In this document: one piece after another, positions 22,400 through 33,124 of the stretch
Layout: the number at the start of each line of letters is the position of its first letter
Numbering within the stretch: position 1 is the stretch's first letter
DNA from: Nectonema munidae
Taxonomy: Eukaryota; Nematomorpha; Nectonematoida; Nectonematidae
Assembly: GCA_030549495.1 (NCBI GenBank)
Contig: JAUIRK010000987.1
Span: 682,001-746,000 of the forward strand
Direction: 5' to 3'
DNA: 64,000 bases
Notes under the pieces: model-generated
Database searches by the model: none
Seen by the model: the letters and a program-made list of their open reading frames with translations, nothing else
What the model was told of the DNA's origin: nothing
Position numbers and translations under genes: made by a program

Positions 22400-22970
22400 G
22401 AAGCAAAATAAAATAGTTAAGTGATACAAACAAAAAATAGTCAAACGATAAATTCAGATACTATTACTTGGACGTTCTACAAAAAGATCTACAAAAGTAA
22501 AATAATAACTTTTAAGGAAAAAAAGTCTATCATAAAAAGTTGTAGAGCTTCAACAAAAACTAAAAAATTTTACACCCTAACTTAAGTTTTTTGAAAACTA
22601 ATTTGACGTATCCACTACAGCATATCCTATGTGTGCCATGGCAGGTTGGATGAGAAGATGGACTCAGCACGGAAGCCTCTGGGTTTGATTCCTCATCGAT
22701 ACCAATTTGTTCATAGTTTGACATACGCGGTACATCAGTGCCTTGTCAATGAAAACAAACTCACGGTACCTTTTACTCAAAATTGAAAAATTCATAAATA
22801 AATCAAGTACATTTTTAACAACTGAAACATTTTGTTTCGATAATATATTTTTATTATAATAATCAACAAATTTTCTTAAAAATTATTTAATTAATTATGT
22901 ACAGTGTAACTTACAAAATTTAACAATCGAACATTATAAAAAATCTTTCTGCTCAAATATTAAACAAATA
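22400..22970 (+). repeat. Continuous copy of the 0.87-1.99 kb inverted duplicate
   Basis: Uninterrupted version of the unit that is split at 868-1990. It includes the SINE at 22628-22790 and AT-rich arms on both sides. The opposite orientation and 21 kb distance point to an interspersed repeat larger than the SINE, or a segmental inversion-duplication. Confidence 0.7.
22628..22790 (+). mobile_element. tRNA-derived SINE, family A
   Basis: tRNA-like head TGCCATGGCAGGTTGGATGA (A-box-like) and GGGTTTGATTCC (B box), then the family body ending at CACGGTACC. Same family as 1664-1825, 43890-44032 and 61391-62118. Confidence 0.65.
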
Positions 22971-23034
22971 GAATAATTTTGCTTTTAAACTGAATAGCTA
23001 GTCAAAATATTCATTCCCAAATAGTTTTTGAAAA

Positions 23035-23278
23035 AATTTTTTTTCTTTAAAAAAAATTAATTTTTTCAAATTTTAAAAATTAAAAAAAACTTCTTTATAA
23101 AATTAAAATGGGTTTTTGGTGAAAAAATTTTTTTACTCGGGTTTTTCAAATTTTAATTAAAAAAATTTAAAGAAATTAAAATTTTTTTTCTTTAATTAAA
23201 AAAAAAAAAAATTTTTTTTTTTTAATTTGTGGGGTGGTTTGTTTTGTTTAAAAAAAAAAAAAATAAAAATTTAAAATT
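23035..23278. other. Homopolymer-swollen low-quality stretch
   Basis: Long runs of A and T with scattered doubled and tripled letters and a GTGGGGTGGTTTG patch. The texture is unlike the natural AT-rich DNA around it and matches consensus error or a badly closed gap. Do not interpret as biology. Confidence 0.6.
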
Positions 23279-23489
23279 ATGAGAGCCAGTGAGTTAATTA
23301 AAGTCAAAACATGAAACTAGCTTTGCTGAGAATTGATGGAACTAAATTTTTACCAAAAATCTCTGTCATTAATTTGAATAGCTGAACTTTGATATCACTA
23401 AAAAAGGTTCTGGAAATATTGAACTTATATTCTGCTAAAAACTAGTTTCTAATGAGATAAAATAAAATAATTTATAATTCAACTCTAAA

Positions 23490-23660
23490 TACAGATTAGA
23501 GAGAAGAGAGCTGAATGAGGTAGGAGAGCTTGGATGAGAGAAGAGAGATTGAATCAGAGAAGAGAGCTTCAGATTGAGTTTTTAGCAGGGAAAGCAGAAG
23601 AGAAAAACAGAGAAGGAGACAGAAAAAGAATCACTGTGAGAGAGGATGAGAAAAAGCTGG
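23490..23660 (+). repeat. Strand-asymmetric purine-rich tract
   Basis: About 170 bases are mostly A and G on the plus strand, built from imperfect units like GAGAGAAGAGAGCTTGAATGAG spaced about 24 bp apart. Purine tracts of this sort can form triplex DNA; whether that matters here is unknown. Confidence 0.6.
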
Positions 23661-23752
23661 TGGATCATCAACATGTGTTTGCTCAAAAATACTACATCGC
23701 CATTTGAGACAAAAAAATAAATATTGCTTAGTTATTGTGTGCATATTGAAAC

Positions 23753-24236
23753 GGTCCTCGGACATTTTGCCCCATTATTTTCATAGGACAGTTCGTCCCA
23801 TGGACAATTCGACCAATTATTTTCATGAGCTTCAGATCTTCACCTATTCACTGCAACTTCATACGTTCGTCTACTTCACACTTACCGCTTACCGATAAAA
23901 ATATTATTATTCTTTTCTAATTCCTTTATTGAAAAAATTATTTAGCGGCTTAGTTTTGATCTTTTTTTATGCCTCACTCTACTCTCATTTTTCATTTTTA
24001 TAAATTCTTTTTTTTCTTTATATCTTTATCAAATAGGACAATTAATCATTTTTATAAGATTATTTAAAAGTGATAAAAAAAATTAAGAGATCAAATGATT
24101 AATTTGAAAAAATTTAATAGAGATAAAATAAACAGGAATATAAAAATTTTTAATATTTTTACACATATAATAGACAGATCGATGAAACAAATAGCCTATG
24201 AGACAATTTGTCCATGTGGCGAAATGTCTGTCGACC
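23753..24236. mobile_element. hAT-like MITE, second copy with intact target duplication
   Basis: Same ends as 1112-1433 (GGTCCTCGGACATTTTGCCC; inverted right end GGTCGACAGACATTTCGCCA). Perfect 8-bp direct repeat ATTGAAAC at 23745-23752 and 24237-24244. It has fewer internal repeat units than the first copy but a longer unrelated middle, so the two are different subfamily members. Confidence 0.85.
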
Positions 24237-24832
24237 ATTGAAACAATGGATTATTATAATAATTATTATATAGCTCTCACATCGTTTGTAAAATATTTTT
24301 GATAGGAAATTCAGAGCAGTTTGGCATGATGTTTGACTCGAAAGTCTGCATTCCCTCTTTTATTCTCTTATCTTACATTATCATGTATTCGAATGATCAT
24401 TACATCCTATAATGCGATCATCATACATGTTTTATTAAAAGCAACTCTTACATATAGAAAATTATTGGTCATTTTCGCCCCCCCCCCTCCTGGATGTGCG
24501 TCCCTGCCCACTGTATGTTTACCTTAAGCGCCATTGTCCATTTTAGCCTCATTTTCAAATGAGTATCATTTGAGTGTATTCATCACCCAACTTTTTACCT
24601 ACTCACTTTTCCTTAAATCTTTTGTTTTACGTGAAACGATAATATTGTAATCAGGGATATCTTAGTGTGGATCCGTGAGTATTCTACTAATTTTTTGTTT
24701 CTCAAGATTACGTTTATTTTTCTTTTAGGCACTGAGCTTTATTAGTCCTCTCATCTTTGTATGCGTTGATTGAAAATAGATTCATATACCTTGAATTTAC
24801 GCATATTATATATCAAAAATTTAATAGTGAGT

Positions 24833-25504
24833 ATGAATTCTCCAAAGTTTCCTTCTAATAAATGTAGAGCTCAATTAACTTCAAATTCTCTAAGGCTTAA
24901 AGAGTCTCTCAAGTTCAAATCGATTAGGAAATTGATATCTAAAAGCAGCAGCACATGCAAGAATAAATTGGAAAGGACGTCTGTTTCTCCTACCACGAGT
25001 ATTACTGAGAAAGAAGGATCAATAAAGAAAGGGCGCGCTTTTTACGACAAGGATTTCATGAGCAAAAGCATTCCTTTGAAACAACGCTGTCTTTTGTTAA
25101 AGGCAAAAAGTTGTACTGACTTGAAGAAAAGAGAACACATTTTTGGAAAGCATGTAAAAATATTTTCTTCTTTAAATGATTTGCCGAAAAAGTTTAATTC
25201 TATCCCGGAAAAAAGGAAATCTAAAACCTACTTTTCTGCTCCGAATAGCGAATCATTTTTCCAATGCTTCAAGAAGTATAATTCACTTTTGCTCGAGAAC
25301 CGCTTTCTCAAAGCAGAGAATGAAAGGCATGCAAGATCTGCGAAAGAGGTTCCCATTCTGCTGCAAGACCCTGACTACAACTTACTTTATACACATCACA
25401 TTTCCTTGCTAGCTTTTGCTGTGCAAGCCTACACGAATGCCAGTAGTTATTGTGATTATGCTTCATCCAATTCTAATTGTGCTGTCATTAACACTAACCT
25501 GTAG
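24833..25504 (+). CDS. Unrecognised basic 223-residue protein
   Basis: I do not recognise a family. The 223-codon frame starts at ATG 24833 and ends at TAG 25502-25504. Translation cannot begin earlier because an in-frame stop lies at 24743. An upstream 54-bp intron fits this genome: donor GTGAGT at 24675, branch-like TACTAAT at about 24685, acceptor TTTTAG ending 24728, so a 5'-UTR exon lies before it. AATAAA lies at 25548, 44 bp after the stop. The protein is basic and Ser/Lys-rich over residues 1-135 and has a leucine-rich helix, perhaps a short coiled coil, at 142-172. Its C-terminus (176-223) is more hydrophobic, with paired Cys. There is no signal peptide or clear membrane segment. It is less AT-rich than the flanks and free of transposon motifs, so I think it is a lineage-specific host gene. 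Confidence 0.6.
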   Translation: MNSPKFPSNKCRAQLTSNSLRLKESLKFKSIRKLISKSSSTCKNKLERTSVSPTTSITEKEGSIKKGRAFYDKDFMSKSIPLKQRCLLLKAKSCTDLKKREHIFGKHVKIFSSLNDLPKKFNSIPEKRKSKTYFSAPNSESFFQCFKKYNSLLLENRFLKAENERHARSAKEVPILLQDPDYNLLYTHHISLLAFAVQAYTNASSYCDYASSNSNCAVINTNL

Positions 25505-25611
25505 TAGGCCCGTGCTTGTATTTGCCATTTTTCCATCTTTTTTTATCAATAAATGTGTCTAACTTTTGGAGTATTTTTTTAGTTTGCCATTAAAAAAACA
25601 CAAATATGTGG

Positions 25612-25745
25612 ATCATTTTTTGGAGCTTTCTTGACCGGATGCCCTTCCTGACGTCAACCGGATGGTCTCAGATTGAAATCGAATGAAATCCCTGAAGTCT
25701 AACAACCCCCATGCCACTTGTGCCCTTAGCAACCCTACATTTTCT
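25612..25745 (-). mobile_element. SINE-like repeat with a GACGTCAGGAAGGGCATCCGG tail domain
   Basis: The minus strand carries GACGTCAGGAAGGGCATCC, a 3' domain shared by SINEs and LINEs of many invertebrates, preceded by GGGTTGCTAAGGGCACAAGT. It lies just downstream of the 223-residue gene's poly(A) site. Boundaries are approximate. Confidence 0.5.
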
Positions 25746-26300
25746 TTTAATAATGGCTCTTCTACATCGATTAAAAAAAGGTTTACTTTTTATTCTGATT
25801 TAAACTTAACCTACTAACTCAAACTGCATTAGCGAATTTCTAATAATTTTATGTCAAAAATTTCCTTGTAAAAAGGTTAATTCTAAAATGAAATTTTATT
25901 TTACTGCCTTTTTTAAATTTTTCAATCTAATGCTCTTTAGACGTTTTTTACACCATTTATGAAATATTTAAAACAAATTTCCAATTTTTAGTAACAGCAT
26001 CTGCAAGCTTTACATAATTTCTATTTATCGAAATATGACATTTATAGTATTATTTTATCCAAATAAAAGACTATAACCAAGACTTATTCTATCTAAAATC
26101 CTGAACCAGAAATTTTTTTTACTAGGGCCTAAATCCAAATATGATGACGATCGACGAAATCTTTATATGTTATATTCTCATTATTTTTACCTGTAGAAGA
26201 GTGAGGTATTCTAAGATTCATGTAAATTGTCCAAACACAATTAAAAAGCTTATTTAAATTTCCTCGCTAGGACAATAATTAATTTCCAAAAAAATGTCTA
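25746..26300. other. AT-rich DNA, nothing recognised
   Basis: No supportable feature between the SINE-like repeat and the piggyBac end. Confidence 0.4.
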
Positions 26301-28218
26301 CCCTTTCAGGCACAGAAAAAGTTAGGCAGTGAAAATCATGTGAAACCTTTTTAAAAAATGTTCCTGTAATATAACTAAGACAAAACTGAAGCATTTTTGA
26401 AATTAAATGTCTTTGACCCACGAAATTGATATGGGACACCAGTGTCCAACTCTGAACATAATTAAAAGTTTTAATGGTTGTTACTTTTAAACTTTTTTGG
26501 TAATGTTGCACTATCCGTGCATCGATAAACGTCTTTCCTATGCAATTGGCTTTTTATCGATGCACGGATAGTACCATGCATCTATCTAGTGCAACATTAC
26601 CCTTTTTTTATCCAGGAGATATTTTGTTAAATAGCCCTACAAATTTTTTAGTCTTAGTATCAAATGAAATTTTGGCACTGTGTTTTACTTTTGATCTAAT
26701 AAAAAACTTGATAAGGAAAAAATGAAAAATACTTTATTGAAAAAACTTGTTCTTAGTTTATAAAATCATAATTCTAAATGAAAGTTCAAAAAACAGTTTC
26801 TATCTTTTTGTACACAGAGAAACTTTTCACAGGCTCCACAAAAAATGAATGTTCTGCTTTCTCTTTTATTTTTACAACAAAATTGACATCTTTGTCTTCT
26901 CTCACTGAAATTAGGAAGATGAAGGAAATCTTTTTCTTTTGAGGTGGAATAAGACGGGTACTTTCTGGATGTAAAGTTGTTTATCAATCGCGTAGCAATA
27001 ACCTGCTTAAATTCTATAAACGATTGACTATATTCACTATTTAACTATTTGAAAACCAAATAAGAATTTATGAGAGATGTTTCAAACAAATCAAAAAAAA
27101 TTCTTAGGTAATACTTATGTGTTGATCTATGATCATAATTGTAATAGCTTTTGTATTGATTGGACAAGTCTACTCCTCCCATATAAGTATTGTAATTTGA
27201 GATCATAGTAGGTATTGTTTGAATAAAGCCATCTCCTTCTCCACGCTTTCTTTTTTTCTGAGCTTCATACCTATTGGCTTCATTAAGTTTGATAGCAGTG
27301 TGATTCCACGAGTGTCGAACCATTTACAAACATTGATTTTACGATCAGCTGTTTGATAACAGTCAGCTTCACCTTTTTTCAAATCGCTTGGGAGTAGTTT
27401 TCTATTTTCACGTATAATGCCAGTCGCCATAATACCTTTATCATGCAGCATTTTCATAATGTTGACAGTAGTAAAAAACTGTCGAAATACAGATGACAAC
27501 GCGTTTGGAAAACTTTCTGTGATAACCGCATTACATTTTCGCCTAAAGAATGCTCGATGTCTTTTTCTCTACCAACGTAGGGTTCTATTTGATAAACAAA
27601 ACCTGTAATACCAGCTCTGACACAACATTTGAAACTCCACTTAATAGGTTTTGCTTTAACATACTGTTTCATACTACATTTGCCTTTAAATTTTATCATT
27701 CTTTCATCAATTGACTGATTTTTTTCTGGATAAAATATCTTTCCAAAAGCAGCATTATAATGTTTGAAAATCGAATTTTATCATTATTATTGAAATGAAA
27801 ATATCGTTTGATTTCAGTAAATTTACTATATGTCATGATATTTGAAACATAGCTTACATTTAAACTTTTATTGTTAGACCAATAGTTTCTTATGGTCGGA
27901 AGCCTATGAAAACCAAACACAAGATGCATCCCAATAAAGGCAGAAATAAAAACTTCATTTAAAAAATTTTCATCAAAATACCGAATACTTACCGTGTTGT
28001 ATAAATTTAATGGTATCACTTAATAGTTCATATTTTTTTCCACTTTGAAAACAATTTTGAGATAAAAATTAGAAAAAAAATTCAAAATTTTGATATAATT
28101 AAATGGAAGTAAATGTTATATCACTAAAAAGTTGAGTCAATGTGCAAGTAACTTGCTCATTTTTTTTCATTTTAATTTTTTTGTTTGCGACACCAGTGTC
28201 CCATTATGCCTGAAAGGG
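26301..28218 (-). mobile_element. piggyBac element with decayed transposase
   Basis: Both termini are visible: CCCTTTCAGGCA at 26301 and, inverted, CCCTTTCAGGCATAATGGGA at 28218. TTAA follows at 28219 and a degenerate TCTA sits at 26297. The minus-strand transposase is spread over several frames: N-terminal part near 27700-28019; DDE part at 27454-27699 (ERMIKFKGKCSMKQYVKAKP) and 27203-27499; the NTYMGGVDLSNQ motif at about 27170; a C-terminal Cys-rich domain at 26770-26930 (QRCQFCCKN ... FCGACEKFLC). At least three frame changes and stops make it inactive. A hairpin-forming repeat lies near its 3' end (26499-26601). Confidence 0.88.
26499..26601. repeat. Hairpin with two competing right arms inside piggyBac
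   Basis: 26510-26529 (ACTATCCGTGCATCGATAAA) pairs perfectly with 26553-26572. 26499-26513 (GGTAATGTTGCACTA) pairs perfectly with 26587-26601. The two left arms overlap by four bases, so either an inner 20-bp stem or an outer 15-bp stem can form. Located between the transposase 3' end and the piggyBac terminus. Confidence 0.8.
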
Positions 28219-28222
28219 TTAA

Positions 28223-29340
28223 ACTTATGTTCCGTTAAATTAGAAAAACTTTGTGATGTACCGATCTCTATCTTTTGATAGATGTCGATTACCTTAAAAT
28301 AACGATACATCCATTTCGTCCAAGCGGAACTAAATGCTTCAGAATAATAAAGTGTATGATTGTTTGAACTTGTGTGTGTTTGTGTCTAGTTGCATCTGAG
28401 TGTTGATATTATACATACATTTAAAAAAACTAGAAAAAGAAGTATTGTAAGATCTTCAAATTTTTCACGATATATTGCCGTAACTTTATTTGGATAACTC
28501 GCAGTTGGACGAGCTCACAAAGTGTGATAAGGGTGGGAAGAACAATCTTTATAAACAAACAGTAAAGGCTTGACTTAAAATTTTGTTAATTGTAGTATAA
28601 AGTAAGGTGCGTGAGAGTTATTCGATAAATGTGAACTTTATTTCCTCTTATCTAAAGCTTTCCAAATACTTGACACCTCGCTAGGCTTCTCAATCCTATA
28701 TAAATGATGAGAAAAAGTACAATAAATTCAGCGATCAAATTTATCATGCCCATTGTGTCAAGCTTCACAATCATTGTTTGTTCTTATTTTTCTTCTATTA
28801 ACACCTCAAATTTGCGGTTTTTACAGCTCCAGCCATGTTTTTCAAAGTATGCAAAACATTTATTCAAAGAAAAATTACTCTCTGTTAAATATTTAATTTT
28901 TTTAAAAATTATTTTAATCTAAATGAAAAACAAATTAAGGGTAAGTATATTGGATTCAACATAAAATGTAATGTACTTGGTTTGTGGGAAAGAAAAGCTA
29001 GCGCTAGTAGGAGTTTAACTCTAAATCGAAAAGCTTCATTTTTGAAATAAATCGATTTTTAGTGTAAATAGCAGAAGAAAAATGGAAATAACATTCTCTG
29101 AATTCACTTTTTGGATTTTAAAACCTATTGGACATTTTTAATTTTTTCCGTCTATGAATATTTCATTTATAGGACTTTGCAACATATGATACCTAACATT
29201 TAAAATAAATATCATTTAAGCAACGCTTAAGCCATCCCTAAAAATTTTGCAAATCTAAGACGATTATAAAATCAATATTTTTTGTGGTTTCTTTCTCATT
29301 TTAATTCTTCTGATGAATCGTTTCACACTCTCGTGTTTTG
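28223..29340. other. Gene-poor stretch with one exon-like scrap
   Basis: Mostly AT-rich. On the minus strand about 28295-28340 there is a short W-rich open stretch followed by a GTAATC donor-like site, but it has no partner. I do not call a gene. Confidence 0.35.
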
Positions 29341-29349
29341 GAAGAAAGT

Positions 29350-29645
29350 CTATCTCTTTTTACTCCAGTTTCGCAATGTTATCTCTGTAAAAAAAGATTT
29401 TAGAAGATATATATTTTAGATGTTTCTAAATTCATTTTTTAACGGAGTGCTCGTCATGGTTGTAAGGAGTCCTCAGAAATATATGAATGTATACACCTTT
29501 CTTATAGTGCCGCATTAAAATCAGTTTTGCTCCCCCTCCAATTGAAGTCGGGCGAAGATGCGAAGGAACAATCAAGTCTTTTATTCTAGAAATCAAATAT
29601 ATAGCATCTTTATCCTTAGAGTTTGCAGAACGTGGGTAGAGATAA
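29350..29645 (-). CDS. Candidate terminal exons of an unrecognised minus-strand gene
   Basis: A 49-codon open segment occupies 29497-29645 (contains AIYLISRIKDLIVPSHLRPT and GGGAKLILMRHYKK). It ends at an AAAG/GTGTAT donor. A 112-bp gap then leads to an acceptor with a T tract (CTTTTTTTACAG) at 29385, and the frame continues in phase for EITLRNWSKKR to a stop at 29350-29352. The left edge of the first piece has an acceptor-like CATTAG. Base composition is less AT-rich than the flanks. The family is not recognised. It could be chance, since 50-codon frames are not rare in this DNA; the phase match and splice sites are the argument. Confidence 0.35.
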
Positions 29646-30273
29646 CTAATGAGTTATTTTTTTAAAACAATCGACTCTATCTATTATGTAAATTAATATA
29701 TACATAGACCCCTAAAGAGTATTTATTTTTCATATGTCAATAACTTTTTGATTTTTGTTTCGAATGACTTGAAATTTTAGCACAATTTAATTGTTCACGT
29801 TTAGAACATATCTTCAAAATTTTAACAGTTCCTAATATTGAAAAGGTTTTTAATTTTTGCCATTGGCAAATTTCTTAGGCGTGTTTTGGTGCCCCTAAAA
29901 CTTTTCCAAGCTCCTAAACAGTGTAATTTTAATTTTAGTCTTGATGAAGTAACGTTGCACACTCCAATACTTCATTTAATCTACTATAATAATTAGAGAT
30001 CATTTTTTCATCCCTTTTGAACAACGCAATGATTTTTACCCAGTTGTCTCCCCTCCGTTATTATATCAAATCGAACACTTAGCGAATTTTATTATAAAAA
30101 AGTAGGACATGACAAAATTTGTTAAATTATTTTGGCATTCGTGGTCTGTAAAAGCTCATTTATTGACAGTGTCATGGCAACATCCAACATTGGTTTATTC
30201 AAAATATATACTGATACAATATTTCATTCACGCTAATTTCTTTTAAAACTTACTTCACTTGACTTTGATCAAG

Positions 30274-30657
30274 ATGTTTGAAAAAATAAGGGACACGAAA
30301 AGATCATCATCACCAGAAAGTAGAGTAAATGAAGGTGAAATTAGTTTAGAGTTGGGATAATGAAGTTGTCTACTTTTAATTTAGAATTGGGTTGTTCGGA
30401 TGAACTGCACTTGTTGATATCATGCATAAAATCAAATAACTACAACGTATCGAAATGTAGCGAGGAGGTAGAAGGATTGAAAGTCTGCAAAAGAGCTCTT
30501 CGAGTAAAACTTTCGTTTCACTTTTACCACTTTTTACATTATATTTTTACAGGATAAATTGGACACAAGGAAAGAGTACAAAGATCCTATTTTGAAACGC
30601 ATTCAGAGGAATTATCCAACAGAACTCTTAACAAAATACCTTACCCATTATCCTTAA
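30274..30657 (+). CDS. Twin-CX9C protein, mitoribosomal mS37/CHCHD1-like
   Basis: Three coding exons: 30274-30334, 30385-30503, 30553-30657 (stop TAA 30655-30657). Introns of 50 and 49 bp have GT/AG ends (GTGAAA...TTTAG, GTAAAA...TACAG) and agree in phase. The 94-residue product carries two CX9C motifs, Cys24-Cys34 and Cys45-Cys55, separated by ten residues as in CHCHD1. The C-terminal tail (PTELLTKYLTHYP) recalls the P..L.K.L..FP end of mS37. Such proteins fold in the mitochondrial intermembrane space through two disulfides; mS37 is part of the small mitoribosomal subunit. AATAAA lies at about 30677. The usual N-terminal extension (about 20 residues) is missing, so an upstream exon may exist. 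Another CHCH protein is the alternative. No internal stop is visible. Confidence 0.68.
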
Positions 30658-30839
30658 TTTGTTTTAAATTTATCCAATAAATCTTGTGTATCCATTATTT
30701 CTACAGATAATAGAAAGCGAAGGACGGAGTGCGCGTTTTACGTCACCTATAATTTTCAAAGCCAATTTACACAAGGAAGTTAACATGTAAGTCATATTGA
30801 AACTAACATGTAAATTTTTTCTGTTTTATCAAAAATCTA

Positions 30840-31790
30840 TTCCTGCCTTGGAACTAGTGACCAAGCGTATTACGATGTTAGCTGATTTAAAATATTCCTT
30901 GTCGGCTAAACGGGCTACATACACTTCACTAGCCAGGACATAAAAACTATATTGTTGTGACAACTTTCACTGTGAAAGAATTATTGTGAAAGTTTCTAGT
31001 TTACAATGATAAACATTCATACCATACCGCCCTGGTTTGGAAGGATCATATACTTTTATAGATCTACCCCTATAATTTACCAATTGTTACGTAGTCTATG
31101 GGACACCAATATTTGTAGCAATTATTGAAAAAGTCATCGTGTATACGCCTAATTGGGCTTATGTCTAGTGGGTTTCTCTCTTTTTTAACATCAAAACGCA
31201 TGAAAGCATTTACGAGTAAGAACATATCTCGGCTGATAGCAGTCTTCAAAAAAGGTTCTCCATTTTTTCCTAAAAATAAATCCTTTATATCGATCTGTTG
31301 GTTTTTAGACTGCCAAAATATGCTAGGATATTCTCTATTGAGAACTTGTCATAACAATAACGCAACTTTTCAAAAGAAGATTACGTCAAACTATAAAAAT
31401 AAAATATTAAAAAGTACTTATGTAAACGAATTTATTTTTTATTTTCTTCAAGTTTTGATTTGCTGCATTCATATAAATGTCTTATCAAACTTTGAGTAAA
31501 AAAGAGGCTAAAAACTCCAAACGAATCCGTCATATTTTTAGCATCACCTTGAGGACCAAGAGGAGAAGCGACGTTACGGGCATTCATTGAAAATCCTCTT
31601 CCACGAACTTCTCTATTAGGGAATACTTTGTTTCGTCAGGTGCTACGAAAAAATCTGATTGATCGTCTTCACTCTCGCTACTACTTGTGGTAACAATTTC
31701 ATAATCATTTGAAGAATAAACGTCTGATCCGACACTTTCCCCCACACTACCAGAATCGTATTGTAGAACTCATATAAGGAAAAAAAGAGG
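30840..31790 (-). pseudogene. piggyBac transposase, N-terminal half remnant
   Basis: The minus strand reads an acidic Ser/Asp/Glu-rich start (about 31640-31770, SSNDYEIVTTSSSESEDDQS), then pieces of the piggyBac core: FLLVNAFMRFDVKKRETH (about 31180) and YDPSKPGRYGMNVY (about 31010-31060), the segment just before the first catalytic Asp. Frames change between pieces and the C-terminal half is absent. It is a different copy from the ones at 26.3, 38.6, 51.5 and 57-59 kb. Confidence 0.65.
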
Positions 31791-33120
31791 GGAGGAAAAG
31801 AAAAATATAGTGCCAAAAAAAAAAAAAAATTTAAAATTTTTAAACATATAACAAAAGTTATTAGTTACGAAGAGTGAGAAGCATAGAGTCGATAAAAAAA
31901 TCGATTACAATAGATTCAATGGAGAAGATGGAGTTTTCCTTCTATACATATTGAAAATCGCATGTGGTTATGCATATAAAGTTTACAACGCGATAATAGT
32001 TGGTATGATGAACCAAGAATGATATGCTAATAAAGTCTATATGAATCATTAGAAATAACATTCACTTATCAGATATCAATATATCTTGTATACACATTTT
32101 TAGTTTTATAGACTCGTTGTCTATCATATGTTGATGAATTTTCATTCAACGCAGTGAAAGGCGACTTATTGAAAACTTTGTTATAATGTGTTAAAACGAT
32201 ACCGAATAATTTGTTTACCCGAATCCAAAATGTTTATTTTCTAATTCATATATTAGTTAATTTTTAGTAATGGGGCAAATAAATGATCGGTCTTGCGAGG
32301 AAACTTTCTTCGCTATTCAAAAGCTTCTGATTACAAGTGTGCGCTTTCGTTTTATTTAAGCAGATATAAGATGCTACTACGGATACTATTACTCTAAAGC
32401 AAGTAAATTTTTGTCGCAATAAACTCACCAATTAAACCATAGGAATAAATACAATGAAAGATTGATAATAACAATTTTTTAAAATTGGTCTTTAAACAAG
32501 TGTTACTCATCTGGAACAAATGAGGGAGGATAGGAAAACTAATTTTCTAATCCAAATTTCAACTTAATGACGCATGCTGAAGATTTTATCCTAACTTGGA
32601 AGTTGAATTGTGCCGCCAAACTCCAAAGATGAAAACAACATAAAAGAGCAATTGCACAATGCACAAGATTTTTAAATCCGAACGATTAGAGTATACATTT
32701 GGTATCAAATGAAAGGCGTCATAGATATATAAGAAATTATCTCTCAGATGTCATATGGAAAATTTGGTTTAAAAAAATACTTAAAAATCTAATGAAATGG
32801 TAAAAATGAGAATTTTTAAGCTTAGCATGAATAGAGTCCTGTAAAATGTTAAAATAGATCGTATATCAATTCATTTATTTTAACCAAATAAAAAAGTATC
32901 ATATTTTGTACTTCTGAAACCAAAAAGTAGTCTGTATATCTCCTGTACAATAAAAGTACGAATGCATATCAAGTTTTATTAGAGGTATCAGAACATAATT
33001 ACTATTGATTTGGAATATTTTATTCATGAATCAAATATATTTACCCTTTGAATGATGGATTTGACGCTTCTTGAGTGATGTCAAATGCTTTGTGAAGGTG
33101 GAGAGTGAAAGGTGTAAATG
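31791..33120. other. AT-rich DNA, no gene seen
   Basis: A 30-codon ATG frame at about 32271 (MGQINDRSCEETFF...) follows a TTTTTAG acceptor-like site, but nothing else supports it. No repeat ends recognised. Confidence 0.35.
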
Positions 33121-33124
33121 TCAT

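Noticed and set aside
22628-22700. Possible tRNA gene
   Set aside because: A and B boxes are present but there is no acceptor stem pairing, and the sequence belongs to a SINE family with four copies here. The same applies to the heads at 1825, 44032, 62118, 33765, 63150 and 17622.
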